Source: Labedella populi (lineage in GTDB: Bacteria > Actinomycetota > Actinomycetes > Actinomycetales > Microbacteriaceae). From it: a stretch of 64,000 nt of DNA. Each line of letters starts with the position of its first letter. Within the stretch, counting starts at the first letter, position 1. Position numbers and translations under genes: made by a program. The notes below the pieces were generated by a model. It ran no database searches. It was not told the DNA's origin and saw only the letters and a program-made list of their open reading frames with translations. Location of the stretch: NCBI RefSeq assembly GCF_004078655.1, contig NZ_RZNC01000003.1, forward strand, positions 1 through 64,000. The letters run 5' to 3'. Shown here piece after piece: positions 27,176 to 36,531 of this stretch.

Positions 27176-27176
27176 C

Positions 27177-27686
27177 ATGTCGACACACGTCCTGAGCCTC
27201 CTCGTCGAGGACAAGCCGGGTCTGCTGACCCGAGTGGCCGGTCTCTTCGCGCGCCGCGGCTTCAATATCGAGTCGCTCGCCGTCGGCGTGAGCGAGATCG
27301 ACGGTCTGTCGCGCATCACGGTCGTCGTCGATGTCGACACGCTCCCGCTCGAGCAAGTGACGAAGCAACTCAACAAGCTCGTCAACGTCATCAAGATCGT
27401 GGAACTCGATCCCGCACAGTCGGTCCAGCGAGAGCACCTCCTCATCAAGGTACGGGTCGACAACACGACGCGGTCACAAGTGCTCGAGGCGGTCAATCTG
27501 TTCCGCGCCCGCGTCGTCGACGTGTCGACGGACGCCCTCGTGATCGAGGTCACGGGCGACTCGGGCAAGACGACCGCTTTCCTTCGCGTCCTCGAGCCCT
27601 ACGGCATCAAAGAGATCGCCCAATCGGGCCTGCTCGCCATCGGACGCGGATCGAAGTCGATCTCCGAGCGCGTCTTCAAGAACTGA
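27177..27686 (+). CDS. ilvN: Acetolactate synthase small (regulatory) subunit
   Basis: A 169-residue regulatory subunit that stimulates IlvB and mediates valine feedback inhibition. The N-terminal ACT domain is SLLVEDKPGLLTRVAGLFARRGFNIESLAVG; the C-terminal domain contains REHLLIKVRVD and EVTGDSGKTTAFLRVLEPYGIKEIAQSG. It is 1 nt after ilvB and 33 nt before ilvC, so one operon. Confidence 0.95.
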   Translation: MSTHVLSLLVEDKPGLLTRVAGLFARRGFNIESLAVGVSEIDGLSRITVVVDVDTLPLEQVTKQLNKLVNVIKIVELDPAQSVQREHLLIKVRVDNTTRSQVLEAVNLFRARVVDVSTDALVIEVTGDSGKTTAFLRVLEPYGIKEIAQSGLLAIGRGSKSISERVFKN

Positions 27687-28745
<1,059 letters not shown>

Positions 28746-28760
28746 CCACGGTCGATCGAT

Positions 28761-28798
28761 GACGACGGGCCGTCCGGGCGACCGGGCGGCCCGTCGTC
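28761..28798 (+). terminator. Hairpin terminator of ilvBNC
   Basis: A 12-bp perfect stem GACGACGGGCCG/CGGCCCGTCGTC with an inner CCGG/CCGG pair; no T run. Similar in sequence and position to the hairpin at 19327-19365, and likewise followed at once by a leaderless promoter. Confidence 0.72.
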
Positions 28799-28805
28799 GT
28801 CCCGC

Positions 28806-28811
28806 TATCGT
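28806..28811 (+). promoter_or_regulatory. -10 element for the small membrane gene pair
   Basis: TATCGT with 6 nt (GGGGGG) to ATG 28818: predicted leaderless transcript. Confidence 0.5.
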
Positions 28812-28817
28812 GGGGGG

Positions 28818-29285
28818 ATGAGCACCGACGACGAGGACGCCCTGTCCTGGGCGGGCGACGACGTGCCCGCGACCGAGGTGTCGAGGGGGACGCGACCGGC
28901 GGGAGAGCGGAACCACGCCGTGACCGCCGAGCCGGCCGAGGGCAACGGGGCCGCGTCGCGCCACGACATCGACCGCGGCCCCGCGTCCGGCGAAACCGGC
29001 TCCCTCGTTCTCGTGCTGCTCGGTCTGCTGGGAGGGGCCCACCTCTTGTACTCGGTCGGGTGGGTGCTCGCGATCGGGCCGCTCCAGGCCTCCTTCAGGC
29101 CCGTCGACCTCCTCGGAACGGCGATGTTCTCGCTCGGCCTCGTGGCGGCAGCCGCGTCTCCCGTCGTGTGGTTCGTCTCCGTCTTCTGGTTCACCCGGTC
29201 ACGACCGTCGTGGCAGCGGATCGCCGCCCTCGTCGTCGGCGTCCTCCTCCTCGTACCGTGGCCCTTCGTCGTGGGGGTGCGCTGA
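28818..29285 (+). CDS. Membrane protein of unknown function
   Basis: 155 residues: an acidic, probably unstructured first 60 residues, then three hydrophobic segments (LVLVLLGLLGGAHLLYSVGWVLAIG; DLLGTAMFSLGLVAAAASPVVWFVSVFWF; IAALVVGVLLLVPWPFVVG). I recognise no family. Its stop overlaps the next start (TGATG), so the two are probably translated together and may interact. They lie between ilvC and serA but show no sign of an amino-acid role. Confidence 0.72.
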   Translation: MSTDDEDALSWAGDDVPATEVSRGTRPAGERNHAVTAEPAEGNGAASRHDIDRGPASGETGSLVLVLLGLLGGAHLLYSVGWVLAIGPLQASFRPVDLLGTAMFSLGLVAAAASPVVWFVSVFWFTRSRPSWQRIAALVVGVLLLVPWPFVVGVR

Positions 29286-29644
29286 TGGTCGGCCCCACGG
29301 AGGCCACGCGCGATCGGGTGTCGTGGAGCGGCGCCGGATGGCGCATCGCCCTCGCCGTCGTGTTCGGGCTCGTGCTCGCGTGGGACGTCCGGGAGGCGGT
29401 GGGAAACCTGCTCGGAGTCCTCAACCTCGCGGCAGGATTCGAGACCGCGATCTCACCGACCGGTTGGTTCGTGCTCCTCCTGGCCATCGCATTGCCGCTC
29501 GTGGGCTTCCTCGCGGTCCTGTGGTTGGGGCGGAGGGCCCCGGCGATGAGCCTCTTCCTGGCCTACCTGACGGTCACCGTCGTCGTCTCGGCGCTCTCGC
29601 TCGACATCCTGGCGATCTACTCACCGCTCTCGCTCCTCGTCTGA
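29285..29644 (+). CDS. Membrane protein of unknown function
   Basis: A 119-residue protein with three or four hydrophobic helices (GWRIALAVVFGLVLAWDVREAV; GWFVLLLAIALPLVGFLAVLWLG; SLFLAYLTVTVVVSALSLDI) joined by short loops. ATG 29285 shares its A with the previous stop. Unknown family; probably a partner of the preceding protein. Confidence 0.7.
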   Translation: MVGPTEATRDRVSWSGAGWRIALAVVFGLVLAWDVREAVGNLLGVLNLAAGFETAISPTGWFVLLLAIALPLVGFLAVLWLGRRAPAMSLFLAYLTVTVVVSALSLDILAIYSPLSLLV

Positions 29645-29651
29645 GCGGAAG

Positions 29652-29866
29652 ATCCCGGTCGGGGGCGGACCGCGGTGCGCAGGCAGAGGACGATGAGGAC
29701 GATCTGGCCGAGGAGTCGCGGACCCCGAGCGGCGCGGGGATCATCGCCGCCATCCCCCGAGCGACGGAGGGCACGAAGTGGAGGACGCCCATGGCCACAC
29801 GAAAGTGGTCGCCAGCAGCACGCGGAGGACCAGCGGCACGACCTTGGGACCGATGAGCGACCGCAC
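29652..29866 (-). pseudogene. Remnant of a DoxX-like membrane protein gene
   Basis: The 334-nt gap between the membrane gene pair and serA holds no intact gene. On the minus strand, three frames together resemble a DoxX-family protein: GPKVVPLVLRVLLATTFV, then MGVLHFVPSVARGMAAMIP in a second frame, then LLGQIVLIVLCLRTAVRPR in a third. The middle of the domain is missing. I read it as a gene broken by at least two frameshifts and a deletion; chance similarity is possible because the fragment is short. Confidence 0.4.
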
Positions 29867-29902
29867 TACGTCACACGGATCGAGCGGTGTCGCCCCCTGC
29901 AC

Positions 29903-29908
29903 TAAGCT
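29903..29908 (+). promoter_or_regulatory. -10 element of serA
   Basis: TAAGCT about 70 nt before the serA start, leaving a leader of roughly 64 nt with AAGGA near its end. No obvious riboswitch fold is seen in the leader. Confidence 0.4.
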
Positions 29909-29978
29909 GGTCGCGGCTGCGCCGGACTCACCTCGGCGCGTCGTGTCGACCTCCCCGCGCCTCCCGAAGGAATTCTCC

Positions 29979-31568
29979 GTGTCACAACCGGTCGTCTTGA
30001 TCGCAGAAGAACTTTCCCCCGCCACCGTCGACGCTCTCGGGCCCGACTTCGACGTCCGCTCGGTCGACGGCACCGATCGTGACGCGCTGCTCGCGGCGCT
30101 CGGCGACGCGAGCGCCGTGCTCGTGCGCTCCGCCACGAAGGTCGACGCCGAGGCGATCGCCGCCGCGCCGAACCTCAAGGTGATCGCGCGCGCGGGCGTG
30201 GGACTCGACAACGTCGACATCAAGGCAGCGACGGCCGCCGGCGTCATGGTCGTGAACGCCCCGACCTCCAACATCATCTCGGCCGCGGAGCTCACGGTCG
30301 GCCACATCCTCTCGCTCGCGCGTCACATCCCCGCAGCCCACAACGCGCTGTCCCAGGGCAAGTGGAAGCGCTCGGCCTACACGGGCGTCGAACTGTACGA
30401 GAAGACCGTGGGCATCATCGGTCTCGGACGCATCGGTGCTCTCATCACCGCGCGACTCCAGGCCTTCGGGACGAACGTCGTCGCGTACGACCCGTATGTG
30501 ACGAGCGCGCGCGCGCAGCAGCTCGGGGTTCAGCTGCTCTCACTCGACGAGCTGCTCGCCCAGTCCGACTTCATCACGATCCACATGCCCAAGACCCCCG
30601 AGACGACGGGCATGATCGGCAGCGAGCAGCTCGCGCTCATGAAGTCGACGGCGTTCGTCGTCAACGTCGCGCGTGGTGGGCTCATCGACGAGGCCGCACT
30701 CCACGATGCTCTCGTCGCGAAGACCATCGCCGGCGCGGGTCTCGACGTCTTCGTGTCCGAACCGCCGACGGACTCGCCCCTCCTCGCTCTCGAGAACGTC
30801 GTCGTCACGCCGCACCTCGGCGCTTCCACGGACGAGGCCCAGGAGAAGGCGGGCGTGTCGGTTGCCAAGTCGGTGCGCCTCGCGCTCGGCGGCGAGCTCG
30901 TGCCGGATGCGGTCAACGTCGCGGGCGGTGTCATCGACCCTTACGTGCGCCCCGGCATCCCGCTCGTGGAGAAGCTCGGTCAGGTGTTCTCGGGCCTCAC
31001 TCACTCACCGCTCACGAGTGTCGACGTGGAGGTCCATGGCGACCTGAGCGAGTATGACGTGAGCGTCTTCCGCCTCGCCGCGCTCAAGGGCATCTTCAGT
31101 AACGTCGTGAGCGAGAGTGTGTCCTACGTCAACGCTCCACTGCTCGCAGAGCAGCGCGGAATCGAGGTGCGCCTCATCGTCGACGCGACGAGCGAGGAGT
31201 ACCGGAACGTCATCACGCTGCGGGGTGCGCTGAGCGACGGTTCCCAGATCTCGGTCTCGGGGACGCTGACCGGCACGAAGCAGATCGAGAAGATCGTCGA
31301 GATCAACGGATACGACGTCGAGGTACCGATCGCGGAACACCACATCGTGATGCTGTACCGCGACCGCCCGGGGATCGTCGCCGTCTACGGCCAGCGGTTC
31401 GGGCGCGCCGACATCAACATCGCCGGTATGCAGATCGCTCGACGCGAGGCCGGGGGGGAGGCGCTCAGCGTGCTCACCGTGGACTCGCGGGTCTCGGACG
31501 ACCTGCTCGAGGAGATCTCCCGCGAGATCGAGGCGAGCGTCATCCGGTCGATCGACGTCACCGGCTGA
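29979..31568 (+). CDS. serA: D-3-phosphoglycerate dehydrogenase
   Basis: First enzyme of serine synthesis. 529 residues, the long actinobacterial form: catalytic core with NAD site GIIGLGRIGALITARL, Arg232 in VNVARGGLID and His279 in VVTPHLGAS, then an intervening domain and a C-terminal ACT domain (HHIVMLYRDRPGIVAVYGQRFGRADINIAGMQ) that mediates serine feedback. GTG 29979 chosen: AAGGA lies 8 nt upstream and SQPVVLIAEE is the family N-terminus; the longer open frame is not coding. Confidence 0.95.
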   Translation: MSQPVVLIAEELSPATVDALGPDFDVRSVDGTDRDALLAALGDASAVLVRSATKVDAEAIAAAPNLKVIARAGVGLDNVDIKAATAAGVMVVNAPTSNIISAAELTVGHILSLARHIPAAHNALSQGKWKRSAYTGVELYEKTVGIIGLGRIGALITARLQAFGTNVVAYDPYVTSARAQQLGVQLLSLDELLAQSDFITIHMPKTPETTGMIGSEQLALMKSTAFVVNVARGGLIDEAALHDALVAKTIAGAGLDVFVSEPPTDSPLLALENVVVTPHLGASTDEAQEKAGVSVAKSVRLALGGELVPDAVNVAGGVIDPYVRPGIPLVEKLGQVFSGLTHSPLTSVDVEVHGDLSEYDVSVFRLAALKGIFSNVVSESVSYVNAPLLAEQRGIEVRLIVDATSEEYRNVITLRGALSDGSQISVSGTLTGTKQIEKIVEINGYDVEVPIAEHHIVMLYRDRPGIVAVYGQRFGRADINIAGMQIARREAGGEALSVLTVDSRVSDDLLEEISREIEASVIRSIDVTG

Positions 31569-31574
31569 CGTCGC

Positions 31575-31994
31575 TCACCCATCGCGCTCCGAGAGCGCGG
31601 CGGGGAGCCGGTCGAGGTAGTCGTTCCAGCCCTGCCGAAGGTCCGCGGCCGTCTCATCGGTGGAGATGCCGGTGTGGGTGAGTTCGAGGAGCGTCGACCG
31701 TTCGCGTGCCGGCACGAGGCGCAGCTCGACACGCGACTCCTCCTGCTCGCCGTCCCAGCGCCACGAGTAGACAAGCAGCTCGGGCGGTGACACGACCGCG
31801 AAGACGCCGCCGACGGCCATCAGCGCGACGGGCGACTCGACCCGCCAGGATCCGCCGACACGGGCGTCGAGCACGTATCGCGGCTCGAGTCGCGGTGGCC
31901 AGAACCACGCGGCGAACGTCGCGGGGTCGGTACACGCTCTCCACACGAGATCCCTGGGGGCGTCGAGGCGGCGTGTCAGGATCACGTCGGGCAT
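31575..31994 (-). CDS. SRPBCC/AHSA1-type protein
   Basis: A 139-residue helix-grip protein of the Aha1-like SRPBCC group. ILTRRLDAPRDLVWRACTDPATFAAWFWPP is the family start and LRQGWNDYLDRLPAAL the C-terminal helix. In actinobacteria such genes usually pair with an ArsR repressor; none is here. The start codon lies within a palindrome (31988-32010). It is convergent with serA (stops 6 nt apart). Confidence 0.82.
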   Translation of the reverse strand: MPDVILTRRLDAPRDLVWRACTDPATFAAWFWPPRLEPRYVLDARVGGSWRVESPVALMAVGGVFAVVSPPELLVYSWRWDGEQEESRVELRLVPARERSTLLELTHTGISTDETAADLRQGWNDYLDRLPAALSERDG

Positions 31995-32010
31995 GCGTCG
32001 AGCATGCCCG
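31988..32010. repeat. Palindrome over the start of the AHSA1-type gene
   Basis: Inverted repeat CGGGCATGC-GTCGA-GCATGCCCG, 9-bp perfect arms. It covers the start codon, so it could be an operator or an mRNA hairpin that hides the start. Confidence 0.6.
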
Positions 32011-32070
32011 GGCGACGCAGGCGGGGCAAGAGTGGATTCGGAGGCGTGACGAGCCTCGAGCCTCCGCCGA

Positions 32071-32637
32071 TCAGGACGCGGCCGCGGGACCGGGGGAGGC
32101 GGGGGTGAGCCGGCCGAGTACGGCGAGGAGTTCGTCCATGGCGCCGTCGCGGGTGTCGCTCGTCTCGAAGGCTCCGAGAAGGGTGGAGTTGTAGTACAGA
32201 CCGTCGCTCACGAGCATGATCGTCCGTGCAACCGCCGGGTCTCCGACAGCCGCAGCGATGGCCGTCTCCCAACGTGCCCTCACGGCGGCGAGAGCGGTGC
32301 GGGCCTTCTCGTGAGAGCCCTGCGCGAGGCGTGACACGGCGATGAGGGCCTCGTCGAAGGCGCTGCCTTCTTCGACGGACGTCCGGATCACGTAATCGAC
32401 GGTCCCCTCGGGCGCGGACCGCATCCGCTCGTCGTCTGCGGCGGCGAAGGTGTCGAGGCGCTCGAGGAGCCCGTCCACGAGCGCGTCCTTCGACGCGAAA
32501 TGGTAGAGCAGGCCGCCCTTCGAGACGCCTGCCGCCGCCGCGACGGCGTCGAGAGTCGCGGCGCGCTCACCGCTCGAGATCAGGACCCGCTGGAAGGCGT
32601 CGAGGATCCGGTCGCGGGCGGTGTCGGCTCTCGGCAT
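32071..32637 (-). CDS. TetR family repressor
   Basis: A 188-residue regulator: N-terminal helix-turn-helix (DRILDAFQRVLISSGERAATLDAVAAAAGVSKGGLLYHFASKDALVDGLL) and a helical ligand domain. ATG 32637 lies 6 nt after TACGAT on its strand, so it is probably leaderless. It is divergent from an MFS efflux gene and a good inverted repeat lies between them, so it very likely represses the pump and itself until an inducer binds. Confidence 0.9.
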   Translation of the reverse strand: MPRADTARDRILDAFQRVLISSGERAATLDAVAAAAGVSKGGLLYHFASKDALVDGLLERLDTFAAADDERMRSAPEGTVDYVIRTSVEEGSAFDEALIAVSRLAQGSHEKARTALAAVRARWETAIAAAVGDPAVARTIMLVSDGLYYNSTLLGAFETSDTRDGAMDELLAVLGRLTPASPGPAAAS

Positions 32638-32643
32638 GCCGCC

Positions 32644-32649
32644 ATCGTA
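32644..32649 (-). promoter_or_regulatory. -10 element of the tetR-type gene
   Basis: TACGAT on the minus strand, 6 nt before ATG 32637; the operator-like repeat lies about 26 bp further upstream, near the expected -35 position. Confidence 0.5.
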
Positions 32650-32674
32650 GCCGCGTCCCGGACGGCCGCTCGCC

Positions 32675-32698
32675 ACTGTACCGGCCGGACGGTATAGT
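32675..32698. promoter_or_regulatory. Putative TetR operator
   Basis: Inverted repeat ACTGTACCG-GCCGGA-CGGTATAGT, 8 of 9 positions paired, centred between the two divergent genes. It overlaps the likely promoters of both, as expected for a TetR-family autoregulator. Confidence 0.72.
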
Positions 32699-32721
32699 GG
32701 CCGGGCGACAGGATGAGGACG

Positions 32722-34260
32722 ATGAGCACCGAGATGACGACACACGACAGGGCCTCCCTCGAGGCCGCGCACCCCCGCGCCGGTTTCCGGGAGTGGGCGG
32801 CGCTCGTGGTCCTGATGCTGCCCGTCCTTCTCGTCTCCGTGGACAACACGGTGCTGAACTTCGCGTTGCCGGCCATCTCGGAGGCGCTGCGGCCGAGCGG
32901 GGTCCAGTTGCTGTGGACGATCGACGTCTACCCTCTCGTGCTCGCGGGTCTCCTGGTCCCGATGGGCAGTCTCGGCGACCGCTACGGTCGCCGTCGTCTC
33001 CTCCTCATCGGAGCCGTCGGGTTCGCCATCGTCTCGGCAGTGGCCGCGTTCGCCCCCTCGGCCGAACTCCTCATCGCCGCCCGTGCGGCCCTCGGCGTGT
33101 TCGGCGCGATGCTCATGCCGTCGACGCTCTCGCTCTTGCGCAGCATCTTCGTCGACCGGGAGCAGCGACGGCTCGCGATCGCGGTGTGGGCGTCGGGTTT
33201 CGCGGGAGGCAGCGCGCTCGGGCCGCTCGTCGGAGGCGCCCTGCTCGAGCACTTCTGGTGGGGTTCCGTCTTCCTCCTCGCCGTCCCGGTGCTCATCCCG
33301 CTCGTCGTCCTGCTGCCCCTCCTCGTGCCCGAGTCGCGGGATCCCCAACCGGGGCGCATCGACCCCGTCAGCATCGTCCTCTCGCTCACGACGACACTGC
33401 CGATCGTGTACGCCATCAAGAGCATCGCGAGTCACGGCTTCGCCGTCGACACCGCCACGGGCATCATTGTCGGCGTCGCGAGCGGTGTCGCTTTCGTCCG
33501 GCGTCAGCGGCGGAGCGTCAATCCGATGCTCGATATGGCGCTCTTCGAGCGGGGAGCGTTCAGCGGGGCCGTCGGCGTCAACCTGCTCTCCGTGACGGCC
33601 TACGTCGGGGGACTCCTCTTCGTGTCGCAGCACCTGCAGCTCGTCCTCGGGATGTCGCCCCTCGAGTCGGGGCTCGTCCTCGTGCCCGGGCTCCTGGTCA
33701 TGATCGGCGCGGGTCTCGTCATCGTCCCGATCGCGAAGCGCGTGAAGCCGTCGATCGTCATCCCCGCGGGGCTCAGCATCTCCGCCACCGCGTACGCGGT
33801 CGTCGCGATCTCGGGGGGCCGGCTCTCGGCACTCGAGCTCGCGCTCATCTTCGTGGGGCTGGGACTCGGCATCGGCGCGGCGGAGACCGTGTCGAACGAA
33901 CTCATCATCGCGACGGCGCCGGCGGAGAAGGCGGGCGCCGCTTCGGCCGTCTCCGAGACCGCGTACGAGCTCGGAGCCGTCCTCGGTACGACGATCCTCG
34001 GAACGATCCTGACGGCGTCGTATCGGGGGAACGTCGTCGTGCCGGATTCGCTCTCCGAGGCACAGCGCGCCGCCGCGGGCGAGACTCTCGGGGGTGCCGT
34101 CTCGGTCGCCGGGCAGCTTCCGAACGAGGTCGCGGCGGCGCTGCTCGACTCCGCGCGGCTCGCGTTCGACAGCGGCGTCGGGACGGCGGCCGGCATCGGC
34201 ACGGCGCTCATCGTCGGAGCGATGGTGGTCGCTCGACTCGCCCTCCGGAACGCTCGGTGA
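32722..34260 (+). CDS. MFS efflux transporter (DHA2/EmrB-QacA type)
   Basis: A 512-residue 14-helix drug:H+ antiporter. LLVSVDNTVLNFALPAISEAL is the DHA2 helix 1 motif (D-x-T), LGDRYGRRRLLLIG is motif A, and helix 5 carries WASGFAGGSALGPLVGGALL. ATG 32722 is preferred over ATG 32713 because GAGGA lies 5 nt before it. Divergent from the TetR gene, which suggests inducible drug or metabolite export; the substrate is not known. Confidence 0.9.
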   Translation: MSTEMTTHDRASLEAAHPRAGFREWAALVVLMLPVLLVSVDNTVLNFALPAISEALRPSGVQLLWTIDVYPLVLAGLLVPMGSLGDRYGRRRLLLIGAVGFAIVSAVAAFAPSAELLIAARAALGVFGAMLMPSTLSLLRSIFVDREQRRLAIAVWASGFAGGSALGPLVGGALLEHFWWGSVFLLAVPVLIPLVVLLPLLVPESRDPQPGRIDPVSIVLSLTTTLPIVYAIKSIASHGFAVDTATGIIVGVASGVAFVRRQRRSVNPMLDMALFERGAFSGAVGVNLLSVTAYVGGLLFVSQHLQLVLGMSPLESGLVLVPGLLVMIGAGLVIVPIAKRVKPSIVIPAGLSISATAYAVVAISGGRLSALELALIFVGLGLGIGAAETVSNELIIATAPAEKAGAASAVSETAYELGAVLGTTILGTILTASYRGNVVVPDSLSEAQRAAAGETLGGAVSVAGQLPNEVAAALLDSARLAFDSGVGTAAGIGTALIVGAMVVARLALRNAR

Positions 34261-34299
34261 CGGCGCCCGAGCGCGCGCGATCCCGGGCGACGCCACCGG

Positions 34300-34305
34300 T
34301 AGGCT
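34300..34305 (+). promoter_or_regulatory. -10 element of leuB-ilvE
   Basis: TAGGCT 30 nt before the leuB ATG, with AGGAG in the short leader. Confidence 0.5.
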
Positions 34306-34335
34306 GAGACCAACCACACCGTCTACAGGAGCCCC

Positions 34336-35418
34336 ATGTCGCGCACCGTCACGCTCGCCGTCATCCCCGGGGATGGCATCGGTCCGGAGGTCGTCGCGGA
34401 GGCCGTCAAGGTCCTCCACGCTGTCACGTCCGGCACCGATGTGGCCTTCGACCTCACGACCTTCAGCCTCGGGGCCGGGCGCTATCTCGACACGGGCGAC
34501 GTACTCACCGACGAGGACCTCGCGGCCATCGCGTCCCACGACGCCATCCTCCTCGGAGCCGTCGGCGGCGCTCCCGGCGACCCTCGGCTCGCGGGCGCCA
34601 ACATCGAGCGCGGTCTCCTTTTGAAGCTCCGGTTCAGCCTCGACCACTACGTGAACCTCCGCCCGACCCGGATCTACCCGGGCGTCCCGAGCCCGCTCGC
34701 GGACGCCGGGGAGGTCGACTTCGTCGTCGTGCGTGAGGGCACCGAGGGCCCGTACGTCGGGAACGGTGGCAGTATCCGGACCGGCACGCCGCACGAGGTC
34801 GCCAACGAGGTCTCCGTCAACACGGCGTACGGCGTCGAGCGCGTCGTGCGTTACGCGTTCCGCACCGCGCAGTCCCGGCGCCGCCACCTCACCCTCGTCC
34901 ACAAGACGAACGTGCTCACGTTCGCGGGATCGCTGTGGAAGCGCATCACCGACGAGGTGGGGGCCGAATTCCCCGACGTCACGGTGGACTATCTGCACGT
35001 CGACGCGGCGACGATCTTCCTCGTCACGAATCCTGGTAGATTCGACGTCCTGGTCACCGACAACCTTTTCGGTGACATCCTGACCGATCTGGCCGGCGCG
35101 ATCAGCGGCGGTATCGGTCTGGCGGCCTCCGGCAACATCAACCCGGACGGCACGTCTCCGAGCATGTTCGAGCCGGTACACGGCTCCGCTCCGGACATCG
35201 CGGGCACCCAGAAGGCGGACCCCACAGCGGCGATCCTCTCGGTCGCGCTCCTCCTCGACCATCTCGGACTCACGGAGGCCTCCGCGGCCGTGACCCGGGC
35301 CGTCACGGCCGACATCGCGAATCGTGCGGGTCATCCCCGCCGTACGGCCGAGATCGGCGACGCCATCGTCGCGGCGCTCTCCCTCCCCACAGCTCACGCA
35401 CCCAAGGACATCTCATGA
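34336..35418 (+). CDS. leuB: 3-isopropylmalate dehydrogenase
   Basis: NAD-dependent oxidative decarboxylation of 3-isopropylmalate in leucine synthesis. 360 residues: [19 protein letters not shown] at the N-terminus, substrate-binding [15 protein letters not shown], the active-site [20 protein letters not shown] and [14 protein letters not shown]. Between about 35029 and 35200 leucine is CTG in all but one case and an AGA codon occurs, whereas the rest of the gene uses CTC, hinting at recombination. It overlaps ilvE as ATGA. Confidence 0.95.
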   Translation: MSRTVTLAVIPGDGIGPEVVAEAVKVLHAVTSGTDVAFDLTTFSLGAGRYLDTGDVLTDEDLAAIASHDAILLGAVGGAPGDPRLAGANIERGLLLKLRFSLDHYVNLRPTRIYPGVPSPLADAGEVDFVVVREGTEGPYVGNGGSIRTGTPHEVANEVSVNTAYGVERVVRYAFRTAQSRRRHLTLVHKTNVLTFAGSLWKRITDEVGAEFPDVTVDYLHVDAATIFLVTNPGRFDVLVTDNLFGDILTDLAGAISGGIGLAASGNINPDGTSPSMFEPVHGSAPDIAGTQKADPTAAILSVALLLDHLGLTEASAAVTRAVTADIANRAGHPRRTAEIGDAIVAALSLPTAHAPKDIS

Positions 35419-36521
35419 CCATCACGACGACGGGCCGCCTCGCATTCGCCCGCACCGTTTCGCCCACACCGCGCACGGCGGACGAGCGAGCCGCGATCCT
35501 CGCCGAACCCGGTTTCGGCAAGCACTTCACCGACCACATGGTCGCCATCGACTGGACGCTCGACGAGGGCTGGCACCACGCACGGGTCGAGCCCTACGGA
35601 CCGCTGCTGCTCGACCCGGCCGCCTCCGTGCTGCACTACGCCCAGGAGATCTTCGAGGGCCTCAAGGCGTACCGTCACGCCGACGGCTCCCTCTGGACTT
35701 TCCGTCCGGAGAGGAACGCTGAGCGCCTGCAGCGCTCCGCTCGGCGCCTCGCTCTGCCGGAGCTCCCGACGGAGGTGTTCATCGACTCCATCCGCGAGCT
35801 CATCGCCGTGGACGCCGCGTGGGCCCCGTCGGGTGACGACCAGAGCCTCTACCTGCGGCCCTTCATGATCGCGAACGAGTCGTTCCTCGGGGTGCGTGCG
35901 GCGCAGCGCGTGGGCTACTACGTCATCGCGAGCCCCGCCGGCGCCTACTTCACGGGCGGCGTGAAGCCCGTCTCGATCTGGCTCTCGACCGAGTACTCCC
36001 GCGCGGGCACAGGCGGCACCGGAGCGGCCAAGACGGGCGGGAACTACGCCGCATCGCTCCTGCCCCAGAACGAAGCGGCGGCGAACGGCTGTGCTCAGGT
36101 GCTCTTCCTCGATGCGGCGACCGGGACACGTGTCGACGAGCTCGGTGGCATGAACGTCTTCCTCGTCTACCGTGACGGGCGCGTCGTGACCCCTGAACTG
36201 TCCGGCACGATCCTCGAAGGCGTGACGCGCGAGAGCGTCATCCAGCTCGTGCGCGACCGCGGTCTCGAGGTCGAGGAGCGGGAGGTCCCGATCGACGAGT
36301 GGCGCGACGGCGTCGCGTCCGGGGAGATCTCCGAGGTGTTCGCGTGCGGAACCGCTGCGGTCATCACCCCGATCGGCGAATTGAAGGGCACGGGCTTCTC
36401 GGTCGGCGATCCGGCGGCGCCCGCCGGCGAGTTGACGATGTCGATCCGCGGCGAGCTCACCGACATCCAGTACGGGCGCGCGGCCGACCGGCACGGGTGG
36501 CTGACCCGACTCGACGCCTAG
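35415..36521 (+). CDS. ilvE: Branched-chain amino acid aminotransferase
   Basis: PLP fold-type IV enzyme doing the last step of valine, leucine and isoleucine synthesis. 368 residues. [17 protein letters not shown] carries the PLP region with [26 protein letters not shown] is the family block, and [13 protein letters not shown] closes the site. Coupled to leuB by the 4-nt overlap, followed 10 nt later by the FAH-family gene. Confidence 0.95.
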   Translation: MTITTTGRLAFARTVSPTPRTADERAAILAEPGFGKHFTDHMVAIDWTLDEGWHHARVEPYGPLLLDPAASVLHYAQEIFEGLKAYRHADGSLWTFRPERNAERLQRSARRLALPELPTEVFIDSIRELIAVDAAWAPSGDDQSLYLRPFMIANESFLGVRAAQRVGYYVIASPAGAYFTGGVKPVSIWLSTEYSRAGTGGTGAAKTGGNYAASLLPQNEAAANGCAQVLFLDAATGTRVDELGGMNVFLVYRDGRVVTPELSGTILEGVTRESVIQLVRDRGLEVEEREVPIDEWRDGVASGEISEVFACGTAAVITPIGELKGTGFSVGDPAAPAGELTMSIRGELTDIQYGRAADRHGWLTRLDA

Positions 36522-36531
36522 GCTTGAGCGC

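Noticed and set aside
25304-27568. A 754-residue minus-strand open frame opposite ilvBN
   Set aside because: Composition is Arg/Asp/Val-rich antisense of ilvB, with no domain; a shadow.
32638-35397. A 1108-residue minus-strand open frame joined to the TetR gene
   Set aside because: Its first 900 residues are antisense to the MFS and leuB genes; GC-rich codon bias keeps the opposite strand open. Only the last 188 residues match TetR.
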